From NCBI RefSeq assembly GCF_003121895.1, contig NZ_QEWW01000003.1, positions 233,635 through 297,634 of the forward strand: DNA of 64,000 bases, in the 5' to 3' direction. The DNA comes from Ignatzschineria cameli (GTDB lineage Bacteria > Pseudomonadota > Gammaproteobacteria > Cardiobacteriales > Wohlfahrtiimonadaceae). Below are positions 56,210 to 64,000 of the stretch, piece by piece. The notes under the pieces are model-generated. The model was not told the origin of the DNA. It saw nothing but the letters and a program-made list of their open reading frames with translations, and did not search any database. The position numbers were made by a program, and so were the translations under genes. The first letter of the stretch is position 1, and every line of letters starts with the position of its first letter.

Positions 56210-57421
56210 TTATCGTAATGTCATCACATTGAAAGCAGGATCACCGATCTCTATTGCCTTTAAGACTCTATCTGCCTTGATCCAACGCTTTGCAATCTGT
56301 ACAACTCTCGCATCATTGATCGAGACCAAATATTGCAATCGACCTTCTGGCGTCAGATAGAAAAAGCTCTTCTGTCGTGGCCCGCTATCACGCACAACAA
56401 CTTCCGTAACATCAAGCCCAACCGGAGTACCTAAAATCTGAATATTACAATCATATTGGTCAGACCAGAGCCAAGGTGTTTCCCGGTAAGGTGTTGCCCG
56501 TTCTTCTCCTAACATCGCCTTCGCCGCAATAACCCCTTGATGTTGCGCGTTTGCCCAAGACTGGATAGAGAAGCCTAAATCTGGATGGATCGCCACATCA
56601 CCTGCCGCATAGATATGGGGATCGCTCGTTTGACAATAGTGATCCACAACTATGCCATCTCGTGTCTCAAGTCCTGCTTCAACGGCAAGTTCCTTATTGA
56701 TATGAGCGCCGGCACCAACAACAATTGCATCAAAGCTTCGCCACTTCTTCCCATCACGAAGAAGAGTCAATTTTCCATCTTCTGCCACAATATCGAGAAG
56801 TCCACATTCAAAACAGAGCTCAACACCCTCTTCATGATGAATCGATTCGATAAAATCAGAGACTTCGACCGATACACTTCGCGCACAGAGGCGCTCGCCT
56901 AACTCTAATAATGTGACAGCACAACCCTGTTTCCGTAGAGAAGAAGCAATCTCTAAACCGATCCAACCTCCACCAATAATTGCAAGTGACTTAATCGATG
57001 GGAGAGCGCGCTGCAATGCTAAACTATCCTCAACTGTGCGCAGTGTGAAGAGATTAGGTAGAGATCGCCAGGCATCAACAGGAACTCGTGCTTGACTGCC
57101 GGTCGCAATCAGAAGCTTATCGTAAAGAAGCGATGAACCATCTGAGAGTGTGACCACCTGTTTATCACGATCGATTTTGGTAGCAGAGAGGGGTGCGTAG
57201 AGTATCAAATTGAGCGCCGCAATCTTCTCTGGTGGGAAGAAATGGAGATTTTGATGATCCATCTCTCCAAGCAATACCTGCTTCGATAATGGTGGTCTTT
57301 CATAAAAGAGTTGTGATTCATCTGAAATCACGGCAATCTCACCCTCAAAGCCCTCTTCTCTTAAGGTATAAGCAGCCCAAGCAGATGCCTGTCCACCCCC
57401 AATAATAACCACTCTCTCCAT
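56210..57421 (-). CDS. FAD-dependent ferredoxin reductase (Rieske oxygenase electron-transfer component)
   Basis: This 403-residue protein has the glutathione-reductase-type fold: FAD loop VVIIGGGQASAWAA (residues 4-17), ERPPLSKQVLLGE, NAD loop AIIGGGWIGLEIASSL (about 147-162), and IYAAGDVA near residue 270. This is the BphA4/TodA/rubredoxin reductase layout. It passes electrons from NAD(P)H to the Rieske ferredoxin encoded at 61,000. Together with the alpha subunit these form a three-component oxygenase. Confidence 0.88.
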   Translation of the reverse strand: MERVVIIGGGQASAWAAYTLREEGFEGEIAVISDESQLFYERPPLSKQVLLGEMDHQNLHFFPPEKIAALNLILYAPLSATKIDRDKQVVTLSDGSSLLYDKLLIATGSQARVPVDAWRSLPNLFTLRTVEDSLALQRALPSIKSLAIIGGGWIGLEIASSLRKQGCAVTLLELGERLCARSVSVEVSDFIESIHHEEGVELCFECGLLDIVAEDGKLTLLRDGKKWRSFDAIVVGAGAHINKELAVEAGLETRDGIVVDHYCQTSDPHIYAAGDVAIHPDLGFSIQSWANAQHQGVIAAKAMLGEERATPYRETPWLWSDQYDCNIQILGTPVGLDVTEVVVRDSGPRQKSFFYLTPEGRLQYLVSINDARVVQIAKRWIKADRVLKAIEIGDPAFNVMTLR

Positions 57422-57480
57422 CTTCTCTCCCTCTTTTTTCTATTTTGATAACAGGTTTCACATGAAACAATAGTGACGCT

Positions 57481-58413
57481 TTAAGATTCTTTGACCTGGC
57501 GTCGTGTTTCATGATCCAGGCCACCCTCAATCGCCCACTCCGTAAAGAGCTCAAGCGCATAATCATAGACTCGGGGGGTCCATGCCGGCGTCACATAATC
57601 ATCATTGGTGTAATACTCAAAAGCGCCACCTAAAGGTGAATGAACATACCAAAAGTAAGCCGATGAGACAGGATGACGACCAGGACCGATAAAGGAATCC
57701 CATTTGAGTCGATTCATATTGAGCCCCCCACCAATCACCTCATGAATATCTCGCACTACAAAGGCAACATGATTGAGCCCCGCTGTTTCACGTTGTGGCA
57801 GTTTCAATAAGAAGAGATCATGGTGCCAACCTTCTGCTGCACAACGCATAAAGGCGCCACGCCCACGATAGGCATCTGAAAGATAGAAGCCTAACTTCTC
57901 TTCATAAAACTGCTGCGTCTTTTCTAAATCCGGGGTAAAGAAGACCACATGTCCGATTGCTACAGGAGCTGCCTTCTCATAGACAGGGCTTGGAGCATTG
58001 ATGCGATTAATTCGCCCAAACTGATTGATAGGAAGCGATGTGGCCTCTAAATCTGCCTTTAAAATCGCCTCCTCAAAACGGAGTGTCATTCCGTTTGGAT
58101 CTTGACACTGAATAATACCATCTGCAAAGTGATATCCTGGCTCTGAGCGGAGTCGCTCCGCTAAAGTTGCTATATCTTGCTGACGATTAGCAGCCCATGT
58201 CACTTCTCTTAAAGTAGATCCGCCTTCAAATGCCGGAGGTAAGCGCTCATCATCAATCGCAAAGACGTAGATTGAACTACCATTACTAAGCTGATATTTT
58301 GCCGCCCGCTCAATATCACTTTCGACCTCATTAAGACCAAAGTCTGCAAGATACTGCTTCGACTTTGCAATATCTTCAACACCAAATTTTAATGTTTTAA
58401 TTCCATTTAACAT
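57481..58413 (-). CDS. Type I extradiol ring-cleavage dioxygenase (VOC fold)
   Basis: This 310-residue two-domain protein has the full 2-His-1-Glu iron triad: His155 (AIGHVVFF), His215 (GLNHVAFV) and Glu266 (AFEYYTND). The second-sphere pair His197/His198 (WHHDLFLL) corresponds to the catalytic His of BphC. It should cleave a catechol meta to the hydroxyl groups using O2. GAGGAG stands before ATG 58413. A run of ten C residues (minus-strand sense) lies 44-53 bases upstream of the start. Confidence 0.87.
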   Translation of the reverse strand: MLNGIKTLKFGVEDIAKSKQYLADFGLNEVESDIERAAKYQLSNGSSIYVFAIDDERLPPAFEGGSTLREVTWAANRQQDIATLAERLRSEPGYHFADGIIQCQDPNGMTLRFEEAILKADLEATSLPINQFGRINRINAPSPVYEKAAPVAIGHVVFFTPDLEKTQQFYEEKLGFYLSDAYRGRGAFMRCAAEGWHHDLFLLKLPQRETAGLNHVAFVVRDIHEVIGGGLNMNRLKWDSFIGPGRHPVSSAYFWYVHSPLGGAFEYYTNDDYVTPAWTPRVYDYALELFTEWAIEGGLDHETRRQVKES

Positions 58414-58456
58414 CTATAAGCTCCTCGCTGAAATGTCCGAATCACTCGAACAAATT

Positions 58457-58466
58457 GGGGGGGGGG
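58457..58466. repeat. Homopolymeric G10 tract
   Basis: Ten consecutive G residues lie between the SDR and extradiol genes, in the untranslated upstream region of the latter. In otherwise AT-rich DNA this is conspicuous and is the type of tract that slips in phase-variable loci. Confidence 0.9.
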
Positions 58467-58519
58467 TAAAATGCGCAATACTCTCTCTACTAAACCCTCA
58501 TAAGTTCTAAAATGAAGGC

Positions 58520-59278
58520 CTAATTAAAAACAAAGCCACCATTAACTGGGATATTTTGCCCTGTCACAAAAGAAGCAAGATCAGAGAGTAGGTAGAGCGC
58601 CGTGCCACTGACATCTTCCGGAAGTTGTTCCCGTTGGATCGCTCGGCCATTAACATAGAGCGAGTGGCGCTCTGCCGGTACATACTCGGTCGCCTCGACA
58701 AGTGTTAATCCTGGAGAGAGACTATTAACTGTAATATTAAACTCTCCCAATTCACGAGCCATGGAACGGGTCATTGCTAAAATAGCCCCTTTACTTGCGG
58801 TATAAGCCATCAATCTGGGAGCTCCCCATAAAGCGGTATCAGAGGCGATATTAACCACTCGCCCTGCACCCGATTTTTTAAGAAAAGGAACCATCGCTTG
58901 CGTCATCAACCAAGTGCCTTTTACATTGATAGTCATCACTCGATCCCAAAGGTCAGGATCATAATCCATCATATCCACACCCCCAACGCCGGTAGCAAGA
59001 GCTGCGCAATTGATTAAACCATTCACATAGGGCCATGCTTGCGCAACAGTTGTCGCCACTTGATCGATTGCTTCGGGTTGACTTAAATCTGCGATAATAT
59101 AGGAGGCAGCTAAGCCTTCCGCCTGGAATGCTTCCGCTCTCTCTTTTAACAGATCTCCTAAGATATCGACCATTAATACTGTCGCACCTGCTTCTAATGC
59201 CACACGGGTAAAGTGATACCCTAACCCCCGAGCAGCACCGGTGATCACAATATATCTATCCTCTAATAATCTCTTCAT
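58520..59278 (-). CDS. SDR-family dehydrogenase, probable cis-dihydrodiol dehydrogenase
   Basis: This 252-residue classical SDR has TGAARGLG (residues 13-20), Asp38 after strand 2 (NAD preference), active-site Ser146, Tyr159 and Lys163 (AYTASKGA), all intact. It follows the Rieske oxygenase gene after 11 bases. The natural role in such a setting is oxidation of the cis-dihydrodiol formed by the oxygenase to a catechol. This assignment is by context; the SDR fold alone does not prove it. Confidence 0.78.
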   Translation of the reverse strand: MKRLLEDRYIVITGAARGLGYHFTRVALEAGATVLMVDILGDLLKERAEAFQAEGLAASYIIADLSQPEAIDQVATTVAQAWPYVNGLINCAALATGVGGVDMMDYDPDLWDRVMTINVKGTWLMTQAMVPFLKKSGAGRVVNIASDTALWGAPRLMAYTASKGAILAMTRSMARELGEFNITVNSLSPGLTLVEATEYVPAERHSLYVNGRAIQREQLPEDVSGTALYLLSDLASFVTGQNIPVNGGFVFN

Positions 59279-59289
59279 TATGACCCCAA

Positions 59290-60360
59290 TTATTCAGCAG
59301 GATGGATAGTCGCGCCAACAGCATCTACATTTGCTCGACTCGCTTGATACGCCTCATACGCCTTAAATTGCTTCTCCGCCTCACGCTTAAAAGTACGGCG
59401 AAGACGAGTGATCCCAACATCATGTTGATAGAGGAACTCATGCTCTCGTGCATCTGGAGCTAAGAGCTCTAAAATAATACGATCCTGCTCTAAGACATCC
59501 CAGTGCAAGCCCTCTAAATGATTGCGATACATAAAACGCCAAGTATTACGTTCCCAGCCTGAAACTTTGCGACAACGCCAGAAGAAAACACGAGTATTAT
59601 GCTCATCAATAGGGGTCGCGAAACCTACAATCCAGAAACTTCCACCAGGACCAAATTTAGATTGATACGGAATAGAGAGTCGTAGCCACGCACCGCCCGT
59701 CTCCCCATATTCAACCCAGTCAAAATTCACCCCAGATTGACCATCTTTCTCAAAGATAAAACCTGTCTTCGTCATTTTCAGACTCATCTCCGCTTGGCGA
59801 TCACCCTCAGACATTGAGTGAGAAACGGAGTGAAGATAAGTTCCATGCATAGGATCCATCACATTATCAACTGCATATTGATAATTGACTTTCCAATCTG
59901 CAATACAGAGGAAATGACTCCACTCATCACTATCGAGTTGCTCCGGAAAAGTGAGTTCTGTAGGTGCTTCATCACCGACACCAAACCAGAGGAAAATAGC
60001 ACCATGAACCTCTTTCACATGATACGACTTCACACAAGTAGCCCCGGTCATAGGACAACTGGCAACAGCAGGAACATCCTCAACAACACCATCAAAACGA
60101 ACTTCAACCCCGTGATACCAGCAAGCCACACGATTCCCTAAATTCCAACCTAAAGAGAGTCTTGCGCCACGATGTGGGCAGCGATCTTCAAGTGCATGAA
60201 CTTTCCCCTCTTCATCACGCCATACAACAATATTTTCACCTAAGCGGGTAATTCCCACAGGACTCGTTCCTACTTCCCAGCTCGCTAACACTGGATGCCA
60301 CAGGTTACGTAAACCAAAGTTGAGGTACTCTTGTGCGTCCTTAAATTTTCTAGATGTCAT
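59290..60360 (-). CDS. Rieske non-heme iron oxygenase, alpha subunit
   Basis: This 356-residue protein has the Rieske [2Fe-2S] site Cys61-x-His63 ... Cys80-x2-His83 (CPHRG, CWYHG) and the mononuclear iron site DNVMDPMHGTYLH with Asp169, His172 and His177. The size and lack of a beta subunit gene put it in the homo-oligomeric phthalate/phenoxybenzoate/vanillate-type group rather than the alpha-beta dioxygenases. It can dihydroxylate or O-demethylate an aromatic acid. The presence of a dihydrodiol-type SDR and an extradiol enzyme favours dihydroxylation. It is cotranscribed with the small gene upstream (28 bases). Confidence 0.88.
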   Translation of the reverse strand: MTSRKFKDAQEYLNFGLRNLWHPVLASWEVGTSPVGITRLGENIVVWRDEEGKVHALEDRCPHRGARLSLGWNLGNRVACWYHGVEVRFDGVVEDVPAVASCPMTGATCVKSYHVKEVHGAIFLWFGVGDEAPTELTFPEQLDSDEWSHFLCIADWKVNYQYAVDNVMDPMHGTYLHSVSHSMSEGDRQAEMSLKMTKTGFIFEKDGQSGVNFDWVEYGETGGAWLRLSIPYQSKFGPGGSFWIVGFATPIDEHNTRVFFWRCRKVSGWERNTWRFMYRNHLEGLHWDVLEQDRIILELLAPDAREHEFLYQHDVGITRLRRTFKREAEKQFKAYEAYQASRANVDAVGATIHPAE

Positions 60361-60388
60361 AACCTTCTTCTCCTACACTCTTAAAATC

Positions 60389-60688
60389 TTAGTAACCTAA
60401 ACGAGCCATCTCAGCTTCGAAGCGATCTTCTGTAAATTGTTCGCCACTTTCTAATAACATTCCTTGCTCATTAAGGGCCGTTACCACCTCAGAGAGTGTT
60501 GTTGCCCCTTTTGAAAAAGCGGTAATTAAGTTCTCTACAAGACTTAACTCATAGGCTGATGGTTCATGTGCTCGATTTTGCCAAACCACATGTTTCACAT
60601 CTCCCGGGATCTGAATATTATTAATACCTGCATCTGGATTAGGTTTATTCTCTAACCAAGTCTTAAGCTTCTCATTATAATTTGCCAT
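60389..60688 (-). CDS. Small Rieske-operon protein (recombinase-like HTH domain)
   Basis: This 99-residue protein, MANYNEKLKTWLENKPNP, has a central QNRAHEPSAYELSLVENLITAF and a C-terminal helical part in which VVTALNEQGM and the closing FEAEMARLGY resemble the helix-turn-helix of resolvases. I recall small proteins with a WQxRxxxPxxYE motif being annotated as recombinase-like HTH proteins beside Rieske oxygenases, with no role established. A perfect GAGGAGG precedes the ATG. It is probably an accessory or assembly factor of the oxygenase, or a regulator; neither is proven. Confidence 0.65.
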   Translation of the reverse strand: MANYNEKLKTWLENKPNPDAGINNIQIPGDVKHVVWQNRAHEPSAYELSLVENLITAFSKGATTLSEVVTALNEQGMLLESGEQFTEDRFEAEMARLGY

Positions 60689-60999
60689 CTACTTCCTCCT
60701 CTGTTTTCTCTCTTATCTGTTTCATCTGTTTCACCTGTAAACCTTCAGAACACTATCTCACTTACAAAAAAGTGCCATTTCACCCAACAGCTTGTTAAGC
60801 AAAAGAGAAATGGAGGTCTATAGGAACTAAAATCAATCAAGTTAAAGCGAATTTAAATCGAACTCTAAATTATGAGGTTAATCACGATTTATTGCTTTGA
60901 TGATGAAACAATGAAAAATATTTCAAATCGTTTTTTATCAATATTTTTTTATAGAGATTTTTTTATAAAAATCTTTTAAGAATGGGGCCTAATAGAGCT
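60689..60999. other. AT-rich gap between ferredoxin and small Rieske-operon gene
   Basis: These 311 bases contain no gene. At 60955-60974 there is an AT-only stem AGATTTTT / AAAAATCT with a 4-base loop that could weakly terminate the ferredoxin transcript. At about 60914-60949 a longer AAAAATATT / AATATTTTT inverted repeat is present. A second promoter for the oxygenase genes could lie here. Confidence 0.45.
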
Positions 61000-61311
61000 C
61001 TACTGCTCAAGGGCGATCAAAATTGCCCCATCCTCTACTTTTACAGGATAGGTCAATAAATTACGGCATCCTGGCCCACTCTCTAAATTACCCGTTTTAA
61101 TATCAAAAATAGCTTCATGAAGAGGACATTCAACTGTACCATCTTCAACAAATCCTTCCGTTAAGAGCGCATAGGCATGGGGACAAATATTTTCAATAGC
61201 AAAATAGTGATCACCCACCTGAAAGATCCCGATCTTCATATCACTGACATCAACAGATTTAGGCATATACTCTTCAATTTCATCCACTTGGCATACTGAA
61301 ACCCACTTCAT
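61000..61311 (-). CDS. Rieske-type [2Fe-2S] ferredoxin
   Basis: This 103-residue protein has the cluster ligands Cys43-x-His45 (CPHAYA) and Cys62-x2-His65 (CPLHEAIFD), and the typical IFQVGDHYFAIENICPH and IKTG.LESGPG strands of BphA3/NdoA-like ferredoxins. It shuttles electrons from the FAD reductase to the oxygenase. A GAGGAGG lies before ATG 61311. It is the first minus-strand gene next to the divergent IclR regulator. Confidence 0.92.
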   Translation of the reverse strand: MKWVSVCQVDEIEEYMPKSVDVSDMKIGIFQVGDHYFAIENICPHAYALLTEGFVEDGTVECPLHEAIFDIKTGNLESGPGCRNLLTYPVKVEDGAILIALEQ

Positions 61312-61683
61312 CTTCTTCCTCCTCTAAGATTCCTATCCTGCTCGATAAGAATAATCAGAAAATGGTGATCTACTCATATTTATTGTTCTCTGACAGATTG
61401 TGATTGGTAGATCATCGATTATTAAAATAAAAATTTTTGTAATAGAGCAGATGGCATTTTAATTAATCTAGCTTCAAGCTACTTTTAATCTATTTTAGTG
61501 TTCAAATATTTTGACATTTTAATAGTTATTTAGTTTTATATATAAAACACCATTTACTTTATAAAACATTAATGCAAGAATACGATTAATAAAAGAAGCT
61601 TGTCAAGCCTATTTTCCTAAATAGAGAGTCTTAACAAGTCAATATCCCGATAAATGATAAGAATAAAAGTGAGGAGTTTAGCG
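61312..61683. promoter_or_regulatory. Divergent control region between iclR-type regulator and catabolic genes
   Basis: These 372 AT-rich bases separate the regulator (plus strand) from the catabolic genes (minus strand). They hold a perfect 16-bp palindrome at 61533-61548, a 13-base palindrome TAGCTTCAAGCTA at 61469-61481, and a TTGACA at 61511-61516. Confidence 0.65.
61533..61548. promoter_or_regulatory. Candidate IclR operator (perfect 16-bp palindrome)
   Basis: GTTTTATATATAAAAC reads the same on both strands. TTGACA ends 16 bases before it, so the palindrome overlaps the place of the -10 element of a plus-strand promoter for the regulator gene. IclR proteins often bind short palindromes of this size between divergent genes and repress themselves. 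AT-rich palindromes arise by chance, so this is a candidate only. Confidence 0.45.
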
Positions 61684-62469
61684 ATGATAGAAGAGATTAA
61701 TACGGAAAAATATCTTGTGCCAGGATTGGTAAGAGGTTTAAAAATTTTAGAGAGTTTCACTGCAGTAAAGAGTGAAATGACTTTAAGTGAGATCGCTAAA
61801 AACTTAGATATTAATCGATCAAGTGCCTTTCGATTGGTACAAACATTAGAATATTGTGGCTACCTGATAAGAACGCCCCATAAAAGTTACAAACTTAACG
61901 TCAAAGTCTTACAACTCGGTTACACAGCGATTGAATCGATGAATATTCCACAACAAGTGACCGCAATTATGCAGCAATTGCGTGATCAAACAAAAGTCGC
62001 GGTTCATCTCTCGCTACTCGATAATATTGAAATTGTCTATCTCAATAATATTCAAGCCTTAGGCGCTTTTACCTCCAATATTCGAGTGGGAACACGATGG
62101 CCGGCATATGCAACTGTTATTGGGCAGATGTTACTTGGATCATTAAGTAATGAAGAGATCAGAGCACGCTACGAAGGGTCTTCTGAATGGAAACAATACT
62201 CGGCATCTACCGCAAAAGATGTCGATGAGTTAATTGAAAAAATTGAGGTCGCAAGAAACTCTGATTATCTTATCAGTTGGAAAAATTTCAAACCCGATAT
62301 GATTGCCTGCGCCGCCCCCATTCGCGGAAAACTATCGAAAGGGATCCAATATGTTCTCTCTGTCAGTTGTCCGGCAACGAGTTATAGTAATCGTGAACAA
62401 TTTGTTAAAGAGGTTGTCCCTCTTCTCTTAGCGGCAGCTCGAGAGATCTCGGAACTTATGATTCAATAG
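61684..62469 (+). CDS. IclR-family transcriptional regulator
   Basis: The start is ATG 61684 (MIEEINTEKYLVPGLVRGL), because AGGAG lies seven bases upstream. The 261-residue product has an N-terminal winged helix-turn-helix (LVRGLKILESF, MTLSEIAKNLDINRSSAFRLVQTLEYCGYL, residues 13-60) and a C-terminal IclR effector-binding domain (RVGTRWPAYATVIGQMLLG, AAPIRG). It likely senses the pathway substrate or an intermediate and controls the divergent catabolic genes and itself. Confidence 0.88.
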   Translation: MIEEINTEKYLVPGLVRGLKILESFTAVKSEMTLSEIAKNLDINRSSAFRLVQTLEYCGYLIRTPHKSYKLNVKVLQLGYTAIESMNIPQQVTAIMQQLRDQTKVAVHLSLLDNIEIVYLNNIQALGAFTSNIRVGTRWPAYATVIGQMLLGSLSNEEIRARYEGSSEWKQYSASTAKDVDELIEKIEVARNSDYLISWKNFKPDMIACAAPIRGKLSKGIQYVLSVSCPATSYSNREQFVKEVVPLLLAAAREISELMIQ

Positions 62470-62688
62470 CAATTATTCATCACAATAAGAGATCTTATCC
62501 CCAATCTTGATTGCGATTAGTATAAAATAGGCAGGATATGATGATAAAAAAGAGCTAGAAGGCAATTTACAGCTATAAATTTCACATATCGCCATATTTA
62601 CACAACAATAGATCACCGATTATCAAATAGCGAAAACATCCTCCTATTTTAACGCAATTAATTCAATTTAGAGTGAAGGAACATTCCC

Positions 62689-63042
62689 GTGAATAGTAAT
62701 AATCAAGAGTTTATCAATACCTATCTAGCCATTAATGCTAATAAGTATCCTAAAGAAGCGCTCACAACGGTTACCTCTATCCTCCAACGACTGACACCGA
62801 ATCAGCAAACGGCACTTCATGCTCTACCCATCAAAGATCCAACATTAGCACTGCTACTCTCTTTTTTCTTTGGTTCTTTTGCTGTAGACCGCTTCTATAT
62901 CGGCAATATTCTATTAGGAATTCTTAAGTTAATTACACTTGGAGGCTTTGGTATCTGGACTATCGTCGACTGGTTTATCATCTCCAAACAGACACGGCAA
63001 CAGAATCTGGATCTACTCTTAAATTTTGCAGATACACTCTAG
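62689..63042 (+). CDS. TM2-domain membrane protein
   Basis: This 117-residue protein starts at GTG 62689 with AAGGA upstream. After about 45 soluble residues it has a TM2 domain: ALLLSFFFGSFAVDRFYIGN, a short turn, ILLGILKLITLGGFGIWTIVDWFII. The DRFYxGN...G.GIWxxxDW pattern is diagnostic. Function of bacterial TM2 proteins is unknown. It is transcribed alone. Confidence 0.82.
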   Translation: MNSNNQEFINTYLAINANKYPKEALTTVTSILQRLTPNQQTALHALPIKDPTLALLLSFFFGSFAVDRFYIGNILLGILKLITLGGFGIWTIVDWFIISKQTRQQNLDLLLNFADTL

Positions 63043-63244
63043 TCTCTATAAAAAATAGTCATATACAGAAAAAGATTTACTCGGTAAATAACCTTACTTA
63101 AGAGTAGATGCTAACGAAACATAAGAAAAATAGTATCAACAAGGACTGATAGGTATCAAACAATCAATGCTATCAATCCGATTTTATATCCAAACTATTC
63201 TCTAAAAACCAACTATATAATGATAGAGGAGCTACACCGATCTT

Positions 63245-63520
63245 ATGATATTACTTGCTATTGCCTTAATGATTATTGTCGCTTTAATCTACTTTCTTCG
63301 TTACCAAAGGGCACTTATTCGATATGGAGTCCCCCTACTCGCTATTTTAGTGGCTCTCATTCTCTTCTTTATTTTGCAAAATATTATCTATCCTTATGAT
63401 GAACACACTCCCATTCGCGCGAGTGAACAAAATCAACAATTAGAAGAAAAAAATCGCAATAGCAGAATGAGATCTCGCGAACGACAACCCCAACGAGGAG
63501 AGATTGAGGCGGTTAATTAA
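63245..63520 (+). CDS. Small membrane protein, function unknown
   Basis: This 91-residue protein has two hydrophobic helices (about residues 2-18 and 27-47) followed by a charged, Arg/Gln/Glu-rich tail (SRMRSRERQPQRGEIE). I do not recognise a family. GAGGAG precedes the ATG after about ten bases, supporting real translation. Confidence 0.6.
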   Translation: MILLAIALMIIVALIYFLRYQRALIRYGVPLLAILVALILFFILQNIIYPYDEHTPIRASEQNQQLEEKNRNSRMRSRERQPQRGEIEAVN

Positions 63521-64000
63521 ACCTAATAATAGATAATAAATTAATACTTCTATTCAATTCCGGCTCGAAGATGCCTCATTCGCGAGCATACGGGCATGCA
63601 GTAGTTAAAAAGTGAAATAGTCAGTTCTCGGCTTCCTAGACTTTATTACCAATGCTTTACCAAGAATCTATTGAATAAACAGAGACTGATGAGTCGCGAG
63701 AAATCACTACGGCAAGCTTTTATTGATCACTTGCCTGCAAATATGTGATCGTTCTACGACTTAAAATTGATCTTCAATATCAATAGATCTACCCACTAAG
63801 ACAATGAGCGGAGCCGCGGGAGCCTACTATTTCATTCTTATCACTATTGAATGCCCGCGGAATGGCATCTTTGGTGCCGGCTTCATGTCTACTACTCTAG
63901 ACCTACCCTATCTATTTACAAAGCCGGTAAACGCGAGATTGTTTAAAATGATTAATTCCAATATATCTATCATGCTTATTGATAATAAGAAAAGCTGATG
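63521..64000. other. Gene-free right end of the window
   Basis: I see no recognisable gene in these 480 bases. Short frames are present (the longest 63804-63998), but none has a clear family or ribosome binding site. An inverted repeat CCGCGGG / CCCGCGG occurs near 63815-63861. The sequence is less AT-rich than other gaps, so it may be a decayed gene. Confidence 0.4.

Noticed and set aside
63804..63998. 64-codon frame with a short PVNARLF motif at the window end
   Set aside because: Has no good ribosome binding site and the motif is too short to assign a family.

Overview
The window reads as a chromosomal segment of an AT-rich gammaproteobacterium. The marker genes (sbcB end, tolB-pal, msbA, hemA, ubiD, surA/rsmA, argS with a SPOR-domain partner, ssb, yccS, ppnN, rppH, queA, lptM-lysA, gyrA, groSL) are those of Gammaproteobacteria. 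The single-PPIase SurA, the barrel-less RmpM-like OmpA protein and the gene order do not look like Enterobacteriaceae. My best guess is Cardiobacteriales or a neighbour (Ignatzschineria/Wohlfahrtiimonas-like). That is an inference from protein character, not a database match. No tRNA, rRNA or CRISPR array was seen.

Bases 1-44,400 are mostly housekeeping. From the left: the 3' end of sbcB, an EEP-family nuclease/phosphatase and comF; then a minus-strand envelope block (hemA, hpt, tolB, pal, msbA, OmpA-like); slp and ubiD; a sulfatase-fold membrane enzyme; a MATE pump; a HAD protein; ppx, rsmA and surA; proQ, argS, SPOR protein, ssb, 5-formyl-THF cyclo-ligase, yccS and ppnN; a lipoprotein; an IS transposase remnant; groS-groL with a clear sigma-32 promoter; dinF-type MATE; rppH; an SDR; an MFS transporter downstream of queA; lptM-lysA (lptM is only 52 codons and overlaps lysA); and gyrA with wild-type quinolone-target residues. 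Many intergenic gaps hold short tandem arrays with 6-9 bp units, each of a different sequence. This looks like a genome-wide habit.

Bases 44,500-47,600 hold a RidA-family gene and a two-gene Septu-type anti-phage module (PtuA ATPase and PtuB HNH nuclease) with no retron reverse transcriptase beside it.

Bases 47,700-62,500 are a catabolic island, nearly all on the minus strand, with an IclR regulator diverging at its right edge. It encodes a three-component Rieske oxygenase (alpha subunit, Rieske ferredoxin, FAD reductase), a small operon-specific protein, a dihydrodiol-dehydrogenase-type SDR, a type I extradiol dioxygenase, an alpha/beta hydrolase, a cupin, an MFS importer, a second SDR without the usual Tyr/Lys, an aspartate-dehydrogenase-like protein, an aldehyde dehydrogenase and a ThDP-dependent decarboxylase-like enzyme. 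A coherent reading is uptake, ring dihydroxylation, rearomatisation, meta-cleavage and hydrolysis of an unidentified aromatic compound, with further processing of a 2-oxo acid through decarboxylase and aldehyde dehydrogenase. The classical meta-pathway hydratase and aldolase are absent, and the role of the aspartate-dehydrogenase-like enzyme is unexplained. This is the best candidate for an undescribed system. The right end holds a TM2-domain protein, a small two-helix membrane protein and an unassigned gene-free tail.
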